The notes below the pieces were generated by a model, which was given only the letters and a program-made list of their open reading frames with translations, was not told the origin of the DNA and did not search any database. The translations under genes and the position numbers were made by a program. A DNA stretch of 64,000 nt from Archilochus colubris (lineage: Eukaryota > Chordata > Aves > Apodiformes > Trochilidae). The DNA lies in contig CM041084.1 of NCBI GenBank assembly GCA_023079485.1, forward strand, positions 65,815,709 through 65,879,708, in the 5' to 3' direction. Below, piece after piece: positions 26,179 to 36,500 of this stretch; the stretch's first letter is position 1, and each line of letters begins with the position of its first letter.

Positions 26179-29021
26179 ATAAATAGTAAAGTAATACTTG
26201 AATAGCATAGAAGAGAAAAAAGTGTGGCACAGAGGTTCATGTGGATCAGGCTTTGCTTTGCCAAACACCAATTTCTGGAGTCTTATAAAGCAGGGCAGTA
26301 ACTTGCTGTAGATTGTTTTTGTTACAAGGAAGCAAATCACATTTTAAAAACTCCAGACAAACAGGAATGCATACACAGTATCAACTTTTCACTTCAGGGT
26401 AACAAAAGGGAAGTAGTTGTCTGTGATGTGATTGGAAAGGGAAACATCTGCAAAGTATACAAACCCTCAGATAAGAAGCTAGTCCCTCTTTAATGATGCA
26501 TTTAATGTCAGGGATAAGACAGCTAAGGTTGTTAAAATGTATTTTCTGCTCATCCGTGTGTGAATGGATTAGAGGATGGCTGGTTTTGATTTTATTTTTC
26601 TCTGCCAGCCTGGTCGTGTAGATTTGTGGGACGGTACTCATGAATGAATGGGAGCTGTTGGCTTGTTTAGTCTCGCAGAACAAAAGCCGAGAAAGGATTC
26701 CACTGTTACCTCTGACTACTGTCAGTGAGAGGAAAAGGAGGAGTTCATATGAAGGTTAAGTTCATCTGGCACAGGAACACCCTGGTATGAATGAGCTATA
26801 AATAAATATAGACTATGAAAAAGTTCATAATGCTAGGCAAGGAGCTAACTTGTGGAGTAGTGTAGGGGAAAAAAGAAATTAAAAAAAAATCTGTCACTTT
26901 TTTTAAAATAGAGCTGGGGCAGTTTATAAATAGGATCATACAGTACTATTATCTGGCAGAACAAGAGCTAAACTCTGTGACCTCTGAGGTTCTTTCCAGT
27001 CTTGGGCTCCCTTAGTCCTACAAACCATTTACATCAGGCCTATTCAATGCACAGCCTTCCTGACCACACAGTGCCCACCAAGGACTTCTTTTGGCCAAGC
27101 ACACCACATGGATAAATAACTCATTTGCACTGCTTCACCACTGCAGGCCAAAGCAGCTGCCAGGAGCAAGCTGGTGCCTCTTGGACAGCAGGAGCTGACT
27201 GTATGGGGAATAAAGGGGCTGGGTTTGGGGTATCAGGATTATGCCTATACAATTGTTTGCTTCCAGAACAGAGGCCAAGAGCATGGGGGACCTCAGAAGA
27301 TGATGTACAGGGGCTGTACAGGGGCTGTAAGTCATACTCAGCAGTGCCTGTTGACATCCCAGGATAAGCACCTCTTGCTGATAAACATCCCAAGTTAACT
27401 GCTGTGTACTGGCAATATTCTCTTTATTAGATGGTTAGTTTAGATCCATTGTTGCAAATATAACAGATCACCCATTGGTTGATGGGTTTTCATGCTTTCT
27501 CTCCCAGATGGCATTTGTCACCCAAAATGAGCTGCTGTGAAATTCTGATTAGTGAGGAGCAATTACAGTAAGTGTAAGAAGCTGCTGCCAGTGACCCCTT
27601 ATCCGTGGGACAGTTTGCCCCTGGTTCTGCCAGCTCAGCTTCCCCGTGGTGGTGCTCAGGTTCTTACCAAGGGACTGACATCTGGAAAGTTCAGCTCCTG
27701 GCTTCAGTCCCTTGGAGCTGGGAGGAAAACCCTGATGTTGAGCAAGGACTGATTATCTTTGGGAAAACATCTGGGGCATGGGAGGCAGAGGATGGATAGC
27801 TGGAGAAGCAGGCTGGGTGATGTTGCTATGGTGCAGTGGGGGACAGTGTGGGTGCAAAAAAGGGGTAAGAGGATTACAAGGTGGAAGATGATGGCAAGGG
27901 AGTGAAAATGTTGGTGACTGGATGGTCTTCTGCATAACACCCCTTGTCTGATTTGTCTTCACCTGACATGATAGAGCATGAGTATGGTTTGGGTTGTATA
28001 AAACCTTTCACCTTTCATGATAGGGCATGAATATGGTTTGGGTAGTGTAAAACCTTTGTGGGTGTTCTTCAGAATAAATGTAGAGAGAGAGTAGTTGTCA
28101 CCAGGCTACTTGCAAAACTGCTTTGGTTTCTTCTCCACATTTTTGCTGTATTCCCAAGGCAGTTAATAGAAATAGGAGGATGAGAACTGAAGTTTTACAT
28201 CTTCAAATGCAAAAGGAGAAGAGAGATGGAGTGAGGTTGTGGATGGAATATTTGAATTTTAATCAAGATCCAAATCAGCAAGCAGCAAAAGCTGATTTAC
28301 ATAAGCAGTATCAATCTTATTAGCATTTTAAGAGTCAAAAGAGGTTTTCTCCGTGAAAGATTTGTTTCCAAGCATTAACTGATGAGAATTTGACTGTAAT
28401 CTGTAACTGTTCATCCTGGGAGTGTTGAACCATTATGCTTCAGTTTCTACTGAAAGAGATGCTGTAATTCCATCATTGTTAGATGGTCTGAATCTTAGAT
28501 GGAGAACTTGAATTCACACAATTATTTAAAATTATTTCAAAATAGCCTTTAAATGACCTATTTTTAATTAAGGCAAGAGGATTATTAGTTTAATTTAGAA
28601 GTCTATTTTTAAATATTTTATATGTACAGAGAAAAAGCAGACTAAAAATACACTTGTATGGAAAAGAAACCAGCTTGCTTAATGAGAGGCAGTACTTTCT
28701 GTGGTTAGACAAGTCACCTGGTTGTATGAGAATACTGTTCTTCAAGATCTGAGAATTAGTCATTCTCACTCTCTTCGAAACTGGTATCTTGTTTAAGGGA
28801 TCTGTTGGTATTTTTCCATATGCTGAAGGAGGGAAATAATGTGCACTTGCTTATTTATTTCTTGAAGTCATGGTTAGCCAGTCACTTAATTTGAGGAGCA
28901 CAGAAATAAACCTTATTTAAAGAAAAGGTGAATGTTGTCAAATAATAGACTTCTACTTCTGATTTTAGTGATTATCTACTCTTCTGGTCAATCTAGGTTT
29001 GCTAGATTTTGGTTTTTTTTC
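26179..29021. other. Intergenic, no gene seen
   Basis: No exon or RNA gene is supported. The stretch 27121-27400 is open in several frames on both strands without a family match. A tandem duplication at 27967-28057 is listed separately. Confidence 0.5.
27967..28057. repeat. Two-copy tandem duplication, 49-bp period
   Basis: Copy one (27967-28008) and copy two (28016-28057) align over 42 bases with four substitutions, three of them A/G transitions. Each copy contains 'tatggtttgggt' and ends 'aaaccttt'. A 7-base spacer separates the two. No function is visible. Confidence 0.85.
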
Positions 29022-29272
29022 TAGCTTGGGCTAAAGCTATGCCAGGGGAGGTTGAGTTTGGATATTAGGAAAAAATTCTTTACAGAAAAGGTTATGAGGC
29101 ACTGGAACAAGCTCCTCAGGGAAGTGGTGGAGTCAACAATACTGGAGATATGTAAAAGAGGTACAGATGTGGTGCTTAAGGAAATGGTTTAGTGGTGAAC
29201 TTGGCAGAGTGCTAGGTTAATGGTTGGACTCAATGACCTTAGAAGTCTCTTCCAACCATATAATTCTAAAAA
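29022..29272 (+). mobile_element. CR1 LINE 3'-end fragment
   Basis: Plus-oriented CR1 tail of a different subfamily from the other copies. It includes 'gccaggggaggttgagtttgg', 'gaggcactggaacaagctcc', 'atggtttagtggtgaacttgg' and 'ggttggactcaatgacctta', ending 'cttccaaccatataattcta'. About 250 bases remain and they are 5'-truncated. The element lies about 0.8 kb upstream of the TXNDC5 CpG island. Confidence 0.88.
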
Positions 29273-30059
29273 TGTAGTTGAGTCCTTTTGGATGCCAAGT
29301 TTTTGAGGCATGCTGTAGCTTTCAAAAGTGATTTAATTTTTTTTTTAAAATGATTTTTGTTGGCTTTAGTGATGGCCCTTGCAAAGATAGAGTAGCACAA
29401 AAGTGAGCCTAGTGACCAAAGGCAGAATTGGCTCTAAGTGGAACTTGGTCCATACAGCTAGGTGAGTATTACACAAGTATATGGGCAGTGCAGCAAACTC
29501 CTTCCTGGCATCAGTTCTGCAGAAGAGGCTTGAGGGAAGCCTTCAGAGAAGGGATGACCGTAGGGAAGGAGGAGCCTGGAAGAGACAATATGAAGTGAAG
29601 CCTACCTGTCTGGACAGATAAGTGTACTCGGCTGCCAGCAGCAGCTTGTCAGAGCAAGGGATGGTGCCAGGCTGAACCGGTTGTGCTGGGCTGCAGCCCT
29701 GGTGTTACACGGGCACGGAGCTCTGCAGAGGTGCTGGATCCAGCCCCCTGTGCCTTCTGTGGGCACACACGTGTGCCGATTTACGTAGTGTCCCCGGGAG
29801 TTCACCTAAAAGCACTTTCTCATTAAGCTACGGCGAGCCACTGATTTTTACCCACCTCGCTATCCCAAATCCAAGGACCTACAGCTACAAAAAAAAAAAA
29901 AAAAAGAAAAAAAAAATCTAAACTGAAATGAATTAAAATTGAAGAAATTATACAGATTTCTCGCCCGTGCTATATCAGCTTCCAGCTGTCTCCTGCTGAT
30001 TATCTGTTACTATTATTATTTGCTACCACTATTATTATTTGCCAATTGTTGCTGTACTG
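29273..30059. other. TXNDC5 upstream flank
   Basis: Non-coding flank between the CR1 and the CpG island. It has a long A tract (29889-29916) and a small duplicated 'actattattatttgc' motif with 21-bp period near 30008-30044, followed by a CCAAT motif at 30042-30046. No TATA box is obvious near the likely start. Confidence 0.5.
29889..29916. repeat. A-rich tract
   Basis: Twenty-eight bases of A with one G interruption, about 150 bases before the CpG island. Confidence 0.8.
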
Positions 30060-30288
30060 CTGCGACTCGAGCATCCCCCAGCACGCCCGGCGCCCGTCCC
30101 CATCCCTCCTGAGCAGAGGGAGGGAAGCAGAGACTCGAGGGATAGTGACCCTCTCCTGCCCTTTGGGTCTAGCACCCTTACGAACCGGGCTGGTACCCCC
30201 CTGCATGTCTGTGAGGGGGTGCCCGGGGTGCCGGGAGAGGCGGGGGACAGAGCCGGCCCGGGCGAGGCGTACGCGGAGGGCGGGCGGG

Positions 30289-30303
30289 GAGGGGCGGGGC
30301 GGG
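30289..30303 (+). promoter_or_regulatory. GC-box cluster (Sp1-type)
   Basis: Overlapping GGGGCGGGGC motifs just upstream of the TXNDC5 start codon inside the CpG island. This is a typical Sp1/KLF site. It is probably in the core promoter or the 5' UTR. Confidence 0.5.
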
Positions 30304-30365
30304 AGGGGAGGAGAGAGCGGCAGCAGCCGGCGGGGGCTTCAGCCTCTCGGTCTCTGGGCGCTGCA

Positions 30366-30580
30366 ATGGCTCGGATCGGCGGCAGCCCGGCCTGGTGGCA
30401 TTTCCTTTCCATGGCCGTGCTCGGCACCGTCCTCTGCGTCCAGGTGGGGCGAGCTGAACCGGAGCCGGGCCCGGGTCCGGCGGCGGAGGCGGACCCGCAC
30501 GGGCGGCACCTCTACAGCGCGGAGATGCTGCGGCACGGCGCCGCCGCCGCACCCCACTTCGTTATGTTCTTCGCCCCGTG
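30366..30580 (+). CDS. TXNDC5: TXNDC5 coding exon 1
   Basis: Encodes the start, signal peptide, a short Pro/Glu-rich segment ([13 protein letters not shown]) and the first strands of thioredoxin domain 1, up to HFVMFFAPW. The Trp codon is split TG|G across the junction, with donor GTGGGT. The following active site CGHC is in exon 2. Confidence 0.96.
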
Positions 30581-33500
30581 GTGGGTATCCGGAGCGTCGG
30601 AACACGACCCGGCCCGGCCCGGCGCGGCTCGGCTCTGACCGGCCCGGCGCGGCGCCCTGCTGGCCGCCTCTTTCCCCGTTGACGTGGCGGCGGGAGGCGG
30701 CTGGGCCCGGCCCGGCGGTGGGGGAGGCCTCGGGGTCGCGTCGCCCTCATCCCCGAACACCGAGGCTGGGTCGGCGGTAGGAGAGGACAGGCGTTAAATG
30801 GCTGCCGGGGGGTCGCGGAGCGCCGGGCCTGGGAGGGGAAGCTGAAGCCGAAGCTCAGCGTGTGCCTGGTCCGGGCCTCGGCCGCCGTGCTGGCCCTGTC
30901 GAGGGCTTCTTCACGCCCTCGGTGTCCTGCCCCTTGGCCGGGGGCCCAGGAGAGAGGGGTGCGTCGGGGTCTGGCGGTGCCCCCCGTGTGGGTCCTGCGG
31001 GTGAAGTCGCTTGTCCGGGCAGCGAGGAGGCAAACGGGTTGCCCCGGTTCTGCTGGGCTGGAAACGGCCCCATCCCTGGCGGCTCCCCCCTTTGCCTCCC
31101 CGGGCTCTGTTTCACCTCGTTCCCTCGAATAGACCAAGGGGTTGTGGCCTCTGTGTGTGGCACTGCTTGCAGTTTGGTGACTGTCATTTACGCTGCGCCT
31201 CCCAGTCTTATGAATACTTCCATTGCAGAAGTTGGGTTTTCCCTGCGGTCACAAAATACTAGGATAAATTCACAGCAGAAGCGGTACAGCGATAGTGCTG
31301 TGCCCCCAGGCTGGCAGGCAGCTGTAGCAGAGCTGGAGGGTTCTCAGGTTTGCAAGGGGCCTCCTGGGTTTTTGTCCTGGATTGGGTACGTTTGGCACAA
31401 GAAAGGCTGAGTGGGAGAGCAGGGTTTTGCTGGAGGTTGCAGCTGTCAAGAGGACACTCATCTCTGGGCATCTCTAGTTGTTCATATTCTTACTTTATTC
31501 CTCTACTCTTTTACCTGACTTCCTGATACCCATTAGGGGTTATTGGGAGTTTTGTAGTAAGGGTTGGTTGGTTTTTGTTTCTTTGGCTTTTTCTTCCAAG
31601 TTTTCTTAAATTTAGGTAAAATAAGGGAGCAATTTGCAAAATTTATGCTTTAATCCTAAGTTATCTGTTGGTACATGGTGCCATTTAGGCATACGTGAGT
31701 CACGATGCTCTTTGAAATTAACAGCAGAAAAGGATTTCCTTTCCAAACTGAGGAACTACTACTCCTGCTGTTATAAACAGCAACTTGTTGACGCCATGCA
31801 GAAACGTGAAGCTTGAAAAAGCAGGTGCTTGTCTTTGTGCTTTGAAGATCATAGGAGTGGAGGACACCTGACTCACTGGTGAGGGACTTTAACGTGAGAG
31901 TGCTGTAAGGCCTAAGCAAAGCCTGTGCAGAGCAGGAATGCTTCTGCTCTGTTCTGTTTTTATGTGATAATATCTGTGTCTGTCCGAGCCTTGACTGACA
32001 GGTTCACAAGCATCCCTCAGAACAGATGATCTTCTATTTTGGCACAGCCTTCATAGGAGACCCTGTGCCAAATGGGCTGCTGTGGGATCCAGAGAGTGCT
32101 GACCTTGCAAACTTGGACCACACTGTTCCCTTTTCAGGGCTGAGGGTCTCAGCCCAACTCATTTGAAGGAGCTGTGTCTCTTCCCAGCCTTGTTGCAGCT
32201 GCTCTGGACATTCTTCTCAACCTCAGCAAGCCTCTTCCAGACCTCTGGTGCTTGGCTTCTGGACCCTTGGTGTGGACTTCTGGATCCTGACAGCAACAGG
32301 ACTAGGTTTTGAGTTCAAGGAGAAGGGAAAGATAAATTGGACATGCAAGTGCTTGAGAGAGGTGCATAGACCTACCAGTTTTATTGTCAGTGGGATCAGG
32401 TGGCAACCTGTCAACCTTGGGGTCTGTATCAGAGTGCCTTGCCCTATTCCTGGGTGATGTTAATGTGCTAATCTTGTAATACTTCTCACAGAAGCATGTA
32501 TTTTTGCTGTGCTCTCATGTAGCTACAAGGGAGAAGCCTAGCAAACAACCCAACAATCAGATAGGATTGCTTTTCAGATTGCTGTGGATGCTGCTGATAC
32601 TGCATCATCAATGCTACCAGTAAGTTGGACGAGACAGAGCCAGTGTAACTCTTATGTATTCTTGAAACAAATGTTGCTGAGGACCTTCCTCCCAGGCAGC
32701 AGTGATACACAGGAGATCCAATGTTTGTTTCAAGTATTGCCAGCTGCTCTAAAAAGAGAGCATTCTAAGTAATTTGCCATCAGATGTCTAAGGTTTTTGG
32801 TTATCAGACTCTTGGTAGCTCCACTTGTCAAGGGGCAGAACCACATGAAGGTTACTCTCTGAGTAGCACTAGATCTTCTCAAGATGCTGGCCATGGCAGC
32901 CAGCTTCAGAGGAATGAGGTTCCTCTGGTTCATGAGGGAATCTCAAAGAAATACTTTCATTGTGTTGTTTTGACCATTAAAGAGGTTTTCCACATATGTG
33001 GTCTCTTGGTAAGTCCACAGAGTTGAAGCAGATTCGATGACCAGAGTTTGTTGCTGTTGTCTGGATTTTACCTTAGCTGGATTCTTTTATCCAGAGCAAG
33101 GCTGGTCATACTGCCTATCCCAGACCTGTGTATCCCAGGGCCTACCAACATTTTAATCTGGATAGTTATTTGTATGATACCTTGCTGTGGAGCTGCTCTT
33201 GCTAGCTGCAATGCTCAAGCTCTACTTGTGGCCTCCAAAAATGTCTATGCTCCTCACTGACTGCAGGGGCTGCAGTTTGACTTAAACAGTCCTTAGGTAC
33301 CTTTACATCCTTTCTTCTCTGCTATCCACTTTTCCACAAAAGAAGAACCGAGACTGTGGGATGAGCACTGTGTGAAGTAGAGGAGCATTCTACAGATAAT
33401 GCCACAGCAAAATAATTTCCAGGCATGGCTGCTTGTGGCACATGGTTGCTCCAAGTTAAAATGGGCAACCTACCTACAAACTTACAAATAGCATCCTTGC

Positions 33501-36500
33501 ATGCATGCCTCCTGATGTCAGTGGTATACTAGAAGCAGGGGTTTGGGCTTTTTTCAGAAAAGTGGATCTTTATTATGGCCTTGTTAATCTCTGTTGAGTC
33601 TTCACAGATATTATGATTGCTTGCACCTTCCTAGCTGGGGTAGGGAAGAAAGAGCAGGACTTCTCATTGGTGTCCAGGTCTTCACTATCCCGAATTGCAG
33701 AATGAGCTGTTCCTCCAGCACCACTGATGTAATGTAGAGCACTAGAAACAAAAGACTGGGTAACTAAGTGGGGCTAAGGGAAGCGTGTGATGTTGCATGG
33801 CATTGATTTATCCTCTGGTTTTATATATTCTGCAGCTACATCTTGCAAATTTTAGAAAAAGTATTTGGGGGACTGTCTTGTCTTCTATTTTCTTTTATGT
33901 AACACTGAATTTTTTTTGAAACCAGGACTAACTTGTTGATTACTTAGTCACATATAAGTATTTTTCCTGCTTTATTTTCAATTTTAGCTGATAGCCTTAC
34001 AGAAGGAAGGGAAAGGACAACTTTGGATATAGCAGAGATCACGGTGTTAAATATGAACAATCTGAGCAAACAGGCACTCTGCTGTGCACTTAAAAACGAG
34101 TAGGTTACCTTCTTGAGATTGCCTTACCAAGTTTTCTATGCTCTGTTCTCTAACACCAGACAGTGTTCATTCAGTGTTTAAAATCCTCACATCTGCGAGG
34201 CCAAGAGACCAGGGAATCCAAAACCCTCCCCTTCACTTAGGCTCCACAGAAGAATTCACTGTGAAGGGATTTTACTCTGAATTTAAATACTTCAGGAATA
34301 TTTAATCTTAATAATAGCACATGGTATCCCTTCACCATGACAATTCAGATTAAGAATGTATGAGAGGAGGTTGTATTCATCCACATTTGTGTGACCTAGT
34401 GTGACCAATTGTAACAGAAGATGTTCTTTATGTTAAAGTAAATCTCATGGTTATTTTTTGCCTTCATGGTATCAGGATACCTGGAAAGACATGAATCCAA
34501 GTAGCTTTTCTACAAGACTCAAAACCAGTTGCATAAATGGAACTGTTTTAAATTGAAGCAGCTGTCTTACAGTCCTACTGGTGTTATAATTATTACAAAG
34601 TAGACCTGTGTAGGTCATGCCAAGGGCAATAACAGCTTTCAAACTGTCAGGTTGAGAATATTTTCTGTTAATCCAATTATGTATTTTTAGATGTCTTGGA
34701 GGGCTGGCAAAAGCAGCCATTAAAGAGAAATTTAAGGAATAGATTTTAACTTTTTCATCATAGGTACAGGAATAAGGTATTTCTATAATGATTGGAATGA
34801 CTAGAAAAACAACCCAGAAGATTAATAGATGTTTTCTACTTCTGATGAGCCAATGTTATAGCTACTGTATAAGGCCACTTTTCTGTGTATATGCAGATAT
34901 AATTAGTTGGTGTGCTGCTGGGGCTAAGCATGGTCTGGTAGGATTTTGAGAAACTTTGTGCAGAAATCAGTCCTGATCATGTCATGACTTGGGAGTTACA
35001 ATTCCTGTGGCACACAGAAGCACAAGTGGCCCTACAAAGAATGTAGAAACTGTTATCTTGTTACCTGTTGGTAAAATAGGCAATATTTTGAAATGTGAGA
35101 GCAGAATTAAAGGTAGAAAGACTTGCAGCATTTTTCTAGAAAGGTGGTAGACCAAGAGTGCTTGTCTTAAGAGTCTCCTTAAGTGCAGAGGGTGCTCAGA
35201 AGGCTTTGCCTATTAAGATAGTATCAAGAAGTTCTCATCTTTTGACCCTTTTTACATAAGATGTGTTTACAGTGTTCTGTAACTCTTGATAGTATTTGCT
35301 GTTGTGCAGTGTAACAATGCTTGAGTATGGCAGACTGATTTTTAAGTCTATCAGAATCTCTGACCATTCTGCATACAATTTTTCCTAATATTGCCCTCTA
35401 ACTGTGAGCAACTGTTAAGCAAATATCCTGTTTCTTCTGTCACAGGTGTGGACATTGTCAGCGTCTCCAGCCAACTTGGAATGATTTGGGAGATAAATAC
35501 AACAATATGGAAAACCCACAGGTCTATGTTGTTAAAGTGGATTGTACTACGGATACTCCAATGTGCTCTGAATTTGGTGTCCGAGGATACCCTACGTAAG
35601 TATAAAAGGATGCCTGCTCCTGCTTCTTGTTTCTTTTTTTTTTTTTTTAGTTTTCCATTACCCTCTGCCAATTTGTTGAAGCTAATTTCTGAGCTGTGCT
35701 TTTGGTGGGTTTCTTTGTAGCCCTTTGGACCTAGTGTGTTCATTTTAAGCCTTTTTACTGTGTTGCCAAGTATCATGTGATGCATGCTACTTTTTTTTTA
35801 TTTTTTTTTTCCTAAAAAAAGAAGAAACTGGTTTATGTCTTGGTTGTGTTTAAATACAGTTCACAATTGTCCTTTTCACTGAGAGTACTTCTTTCTCAAG
35901 CAACAGTACATTATACACCCACTAGAGTGCTGGTCTCTGGTAATGGTACTTTTAAAAATAACTTGTCTCAAGTTTGTCAGTATACTGAATTATTCAAAAT
36001 TAATATACAAGTGTTCTCTTAAAAATTAATATATAAGTGTTCTCTTAAATTTCTGAGTGAACTTGGTGCTCAAAAATGATAACTTAATAGGATCATTTAG
36101 CATAGCCTTGGTGATGATGTACAGGATTTTTCTAGGTAATTTTGCTTAAACTGATCTGAGAGAAATTAATTTGGAATTTAAAGCCTTTAAATTTAACGTG
36201 TATAAAAGCTGCCTTATTACCTTAATTTTGGTAGACAGAATATGATCTAGAAAATCTGTGAGAGGTCAGCCTGTGTAGTGTGGGTTAGATACATTGCACT
36301 CCCTTTTTAGCTGCCAAAAAGGAGCAAAGGGTTTTTTTTTTTTCACTTGCATCTTCTTTAAAGCTTCTTGAAAAAAATGGATGCGATTGTTTCAGCAGCT
36401 CTGTTAAATACTCAACCTAGTTGGGGGCAAGTTGAGAATGTGATCATCTGTAGCCCTTTCACAGACTGTATTTTTCAGCTTCCTTCCTTTTGCTCACTTG

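Larger units (their letters stand above)
30060..31130. promoter_or_regulatory. TXNDC5: CpG island promoter of TXNDC5
   Basis: The sequence changes sharply from AT-rich to very GC-rich with dense CpG, spanning the 5' UTR, exon 1 and the start of intron 1. A consecutive GC-box cluster (GGGGCGGGGCGGG, around 30291-30303) lies 60-75 bases ahead of the ATG, and no TATA box is visible. This fits a broadly expressed, TATA-less ER housekeeping gene. Numerous long open frames on both strands here are composition artefacts. The transcription start site cannot be placed from sequence alone. Confidence 0.85.

Noticed and set aside
26930..27000. Possible further CR1 tail ('gacctctgaggttctttccagtc')
   Set aside because: The match is limited to about 20 bases and lacks the octamer tail, so it is too weak to call.
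1..30000. BLOC1S5 exons expected upstream by synteny
   Set aside because: I looked for its coiled-coil coding sequence and C-terminus and did not find them. The gene presumably lies beyond the window's left edge.
30046..31187. Several 80-244 codon open frames on both strands in the CpG island
   Set aside because: High GC and CpG content suppress stop codons. The peptides are Arg/Pro/Gly-rich with no family resemblance, and only the frame containing the TXNDC5 signal peptide is supported.
35351..35785. 144-codon minus-strand frame over TXNDC5 exon 2
   Set aside because: It is the antisense shadow of a real exon plus flanking intron, includes a poly-Lys run from a T tract, and has no recognisable domain.
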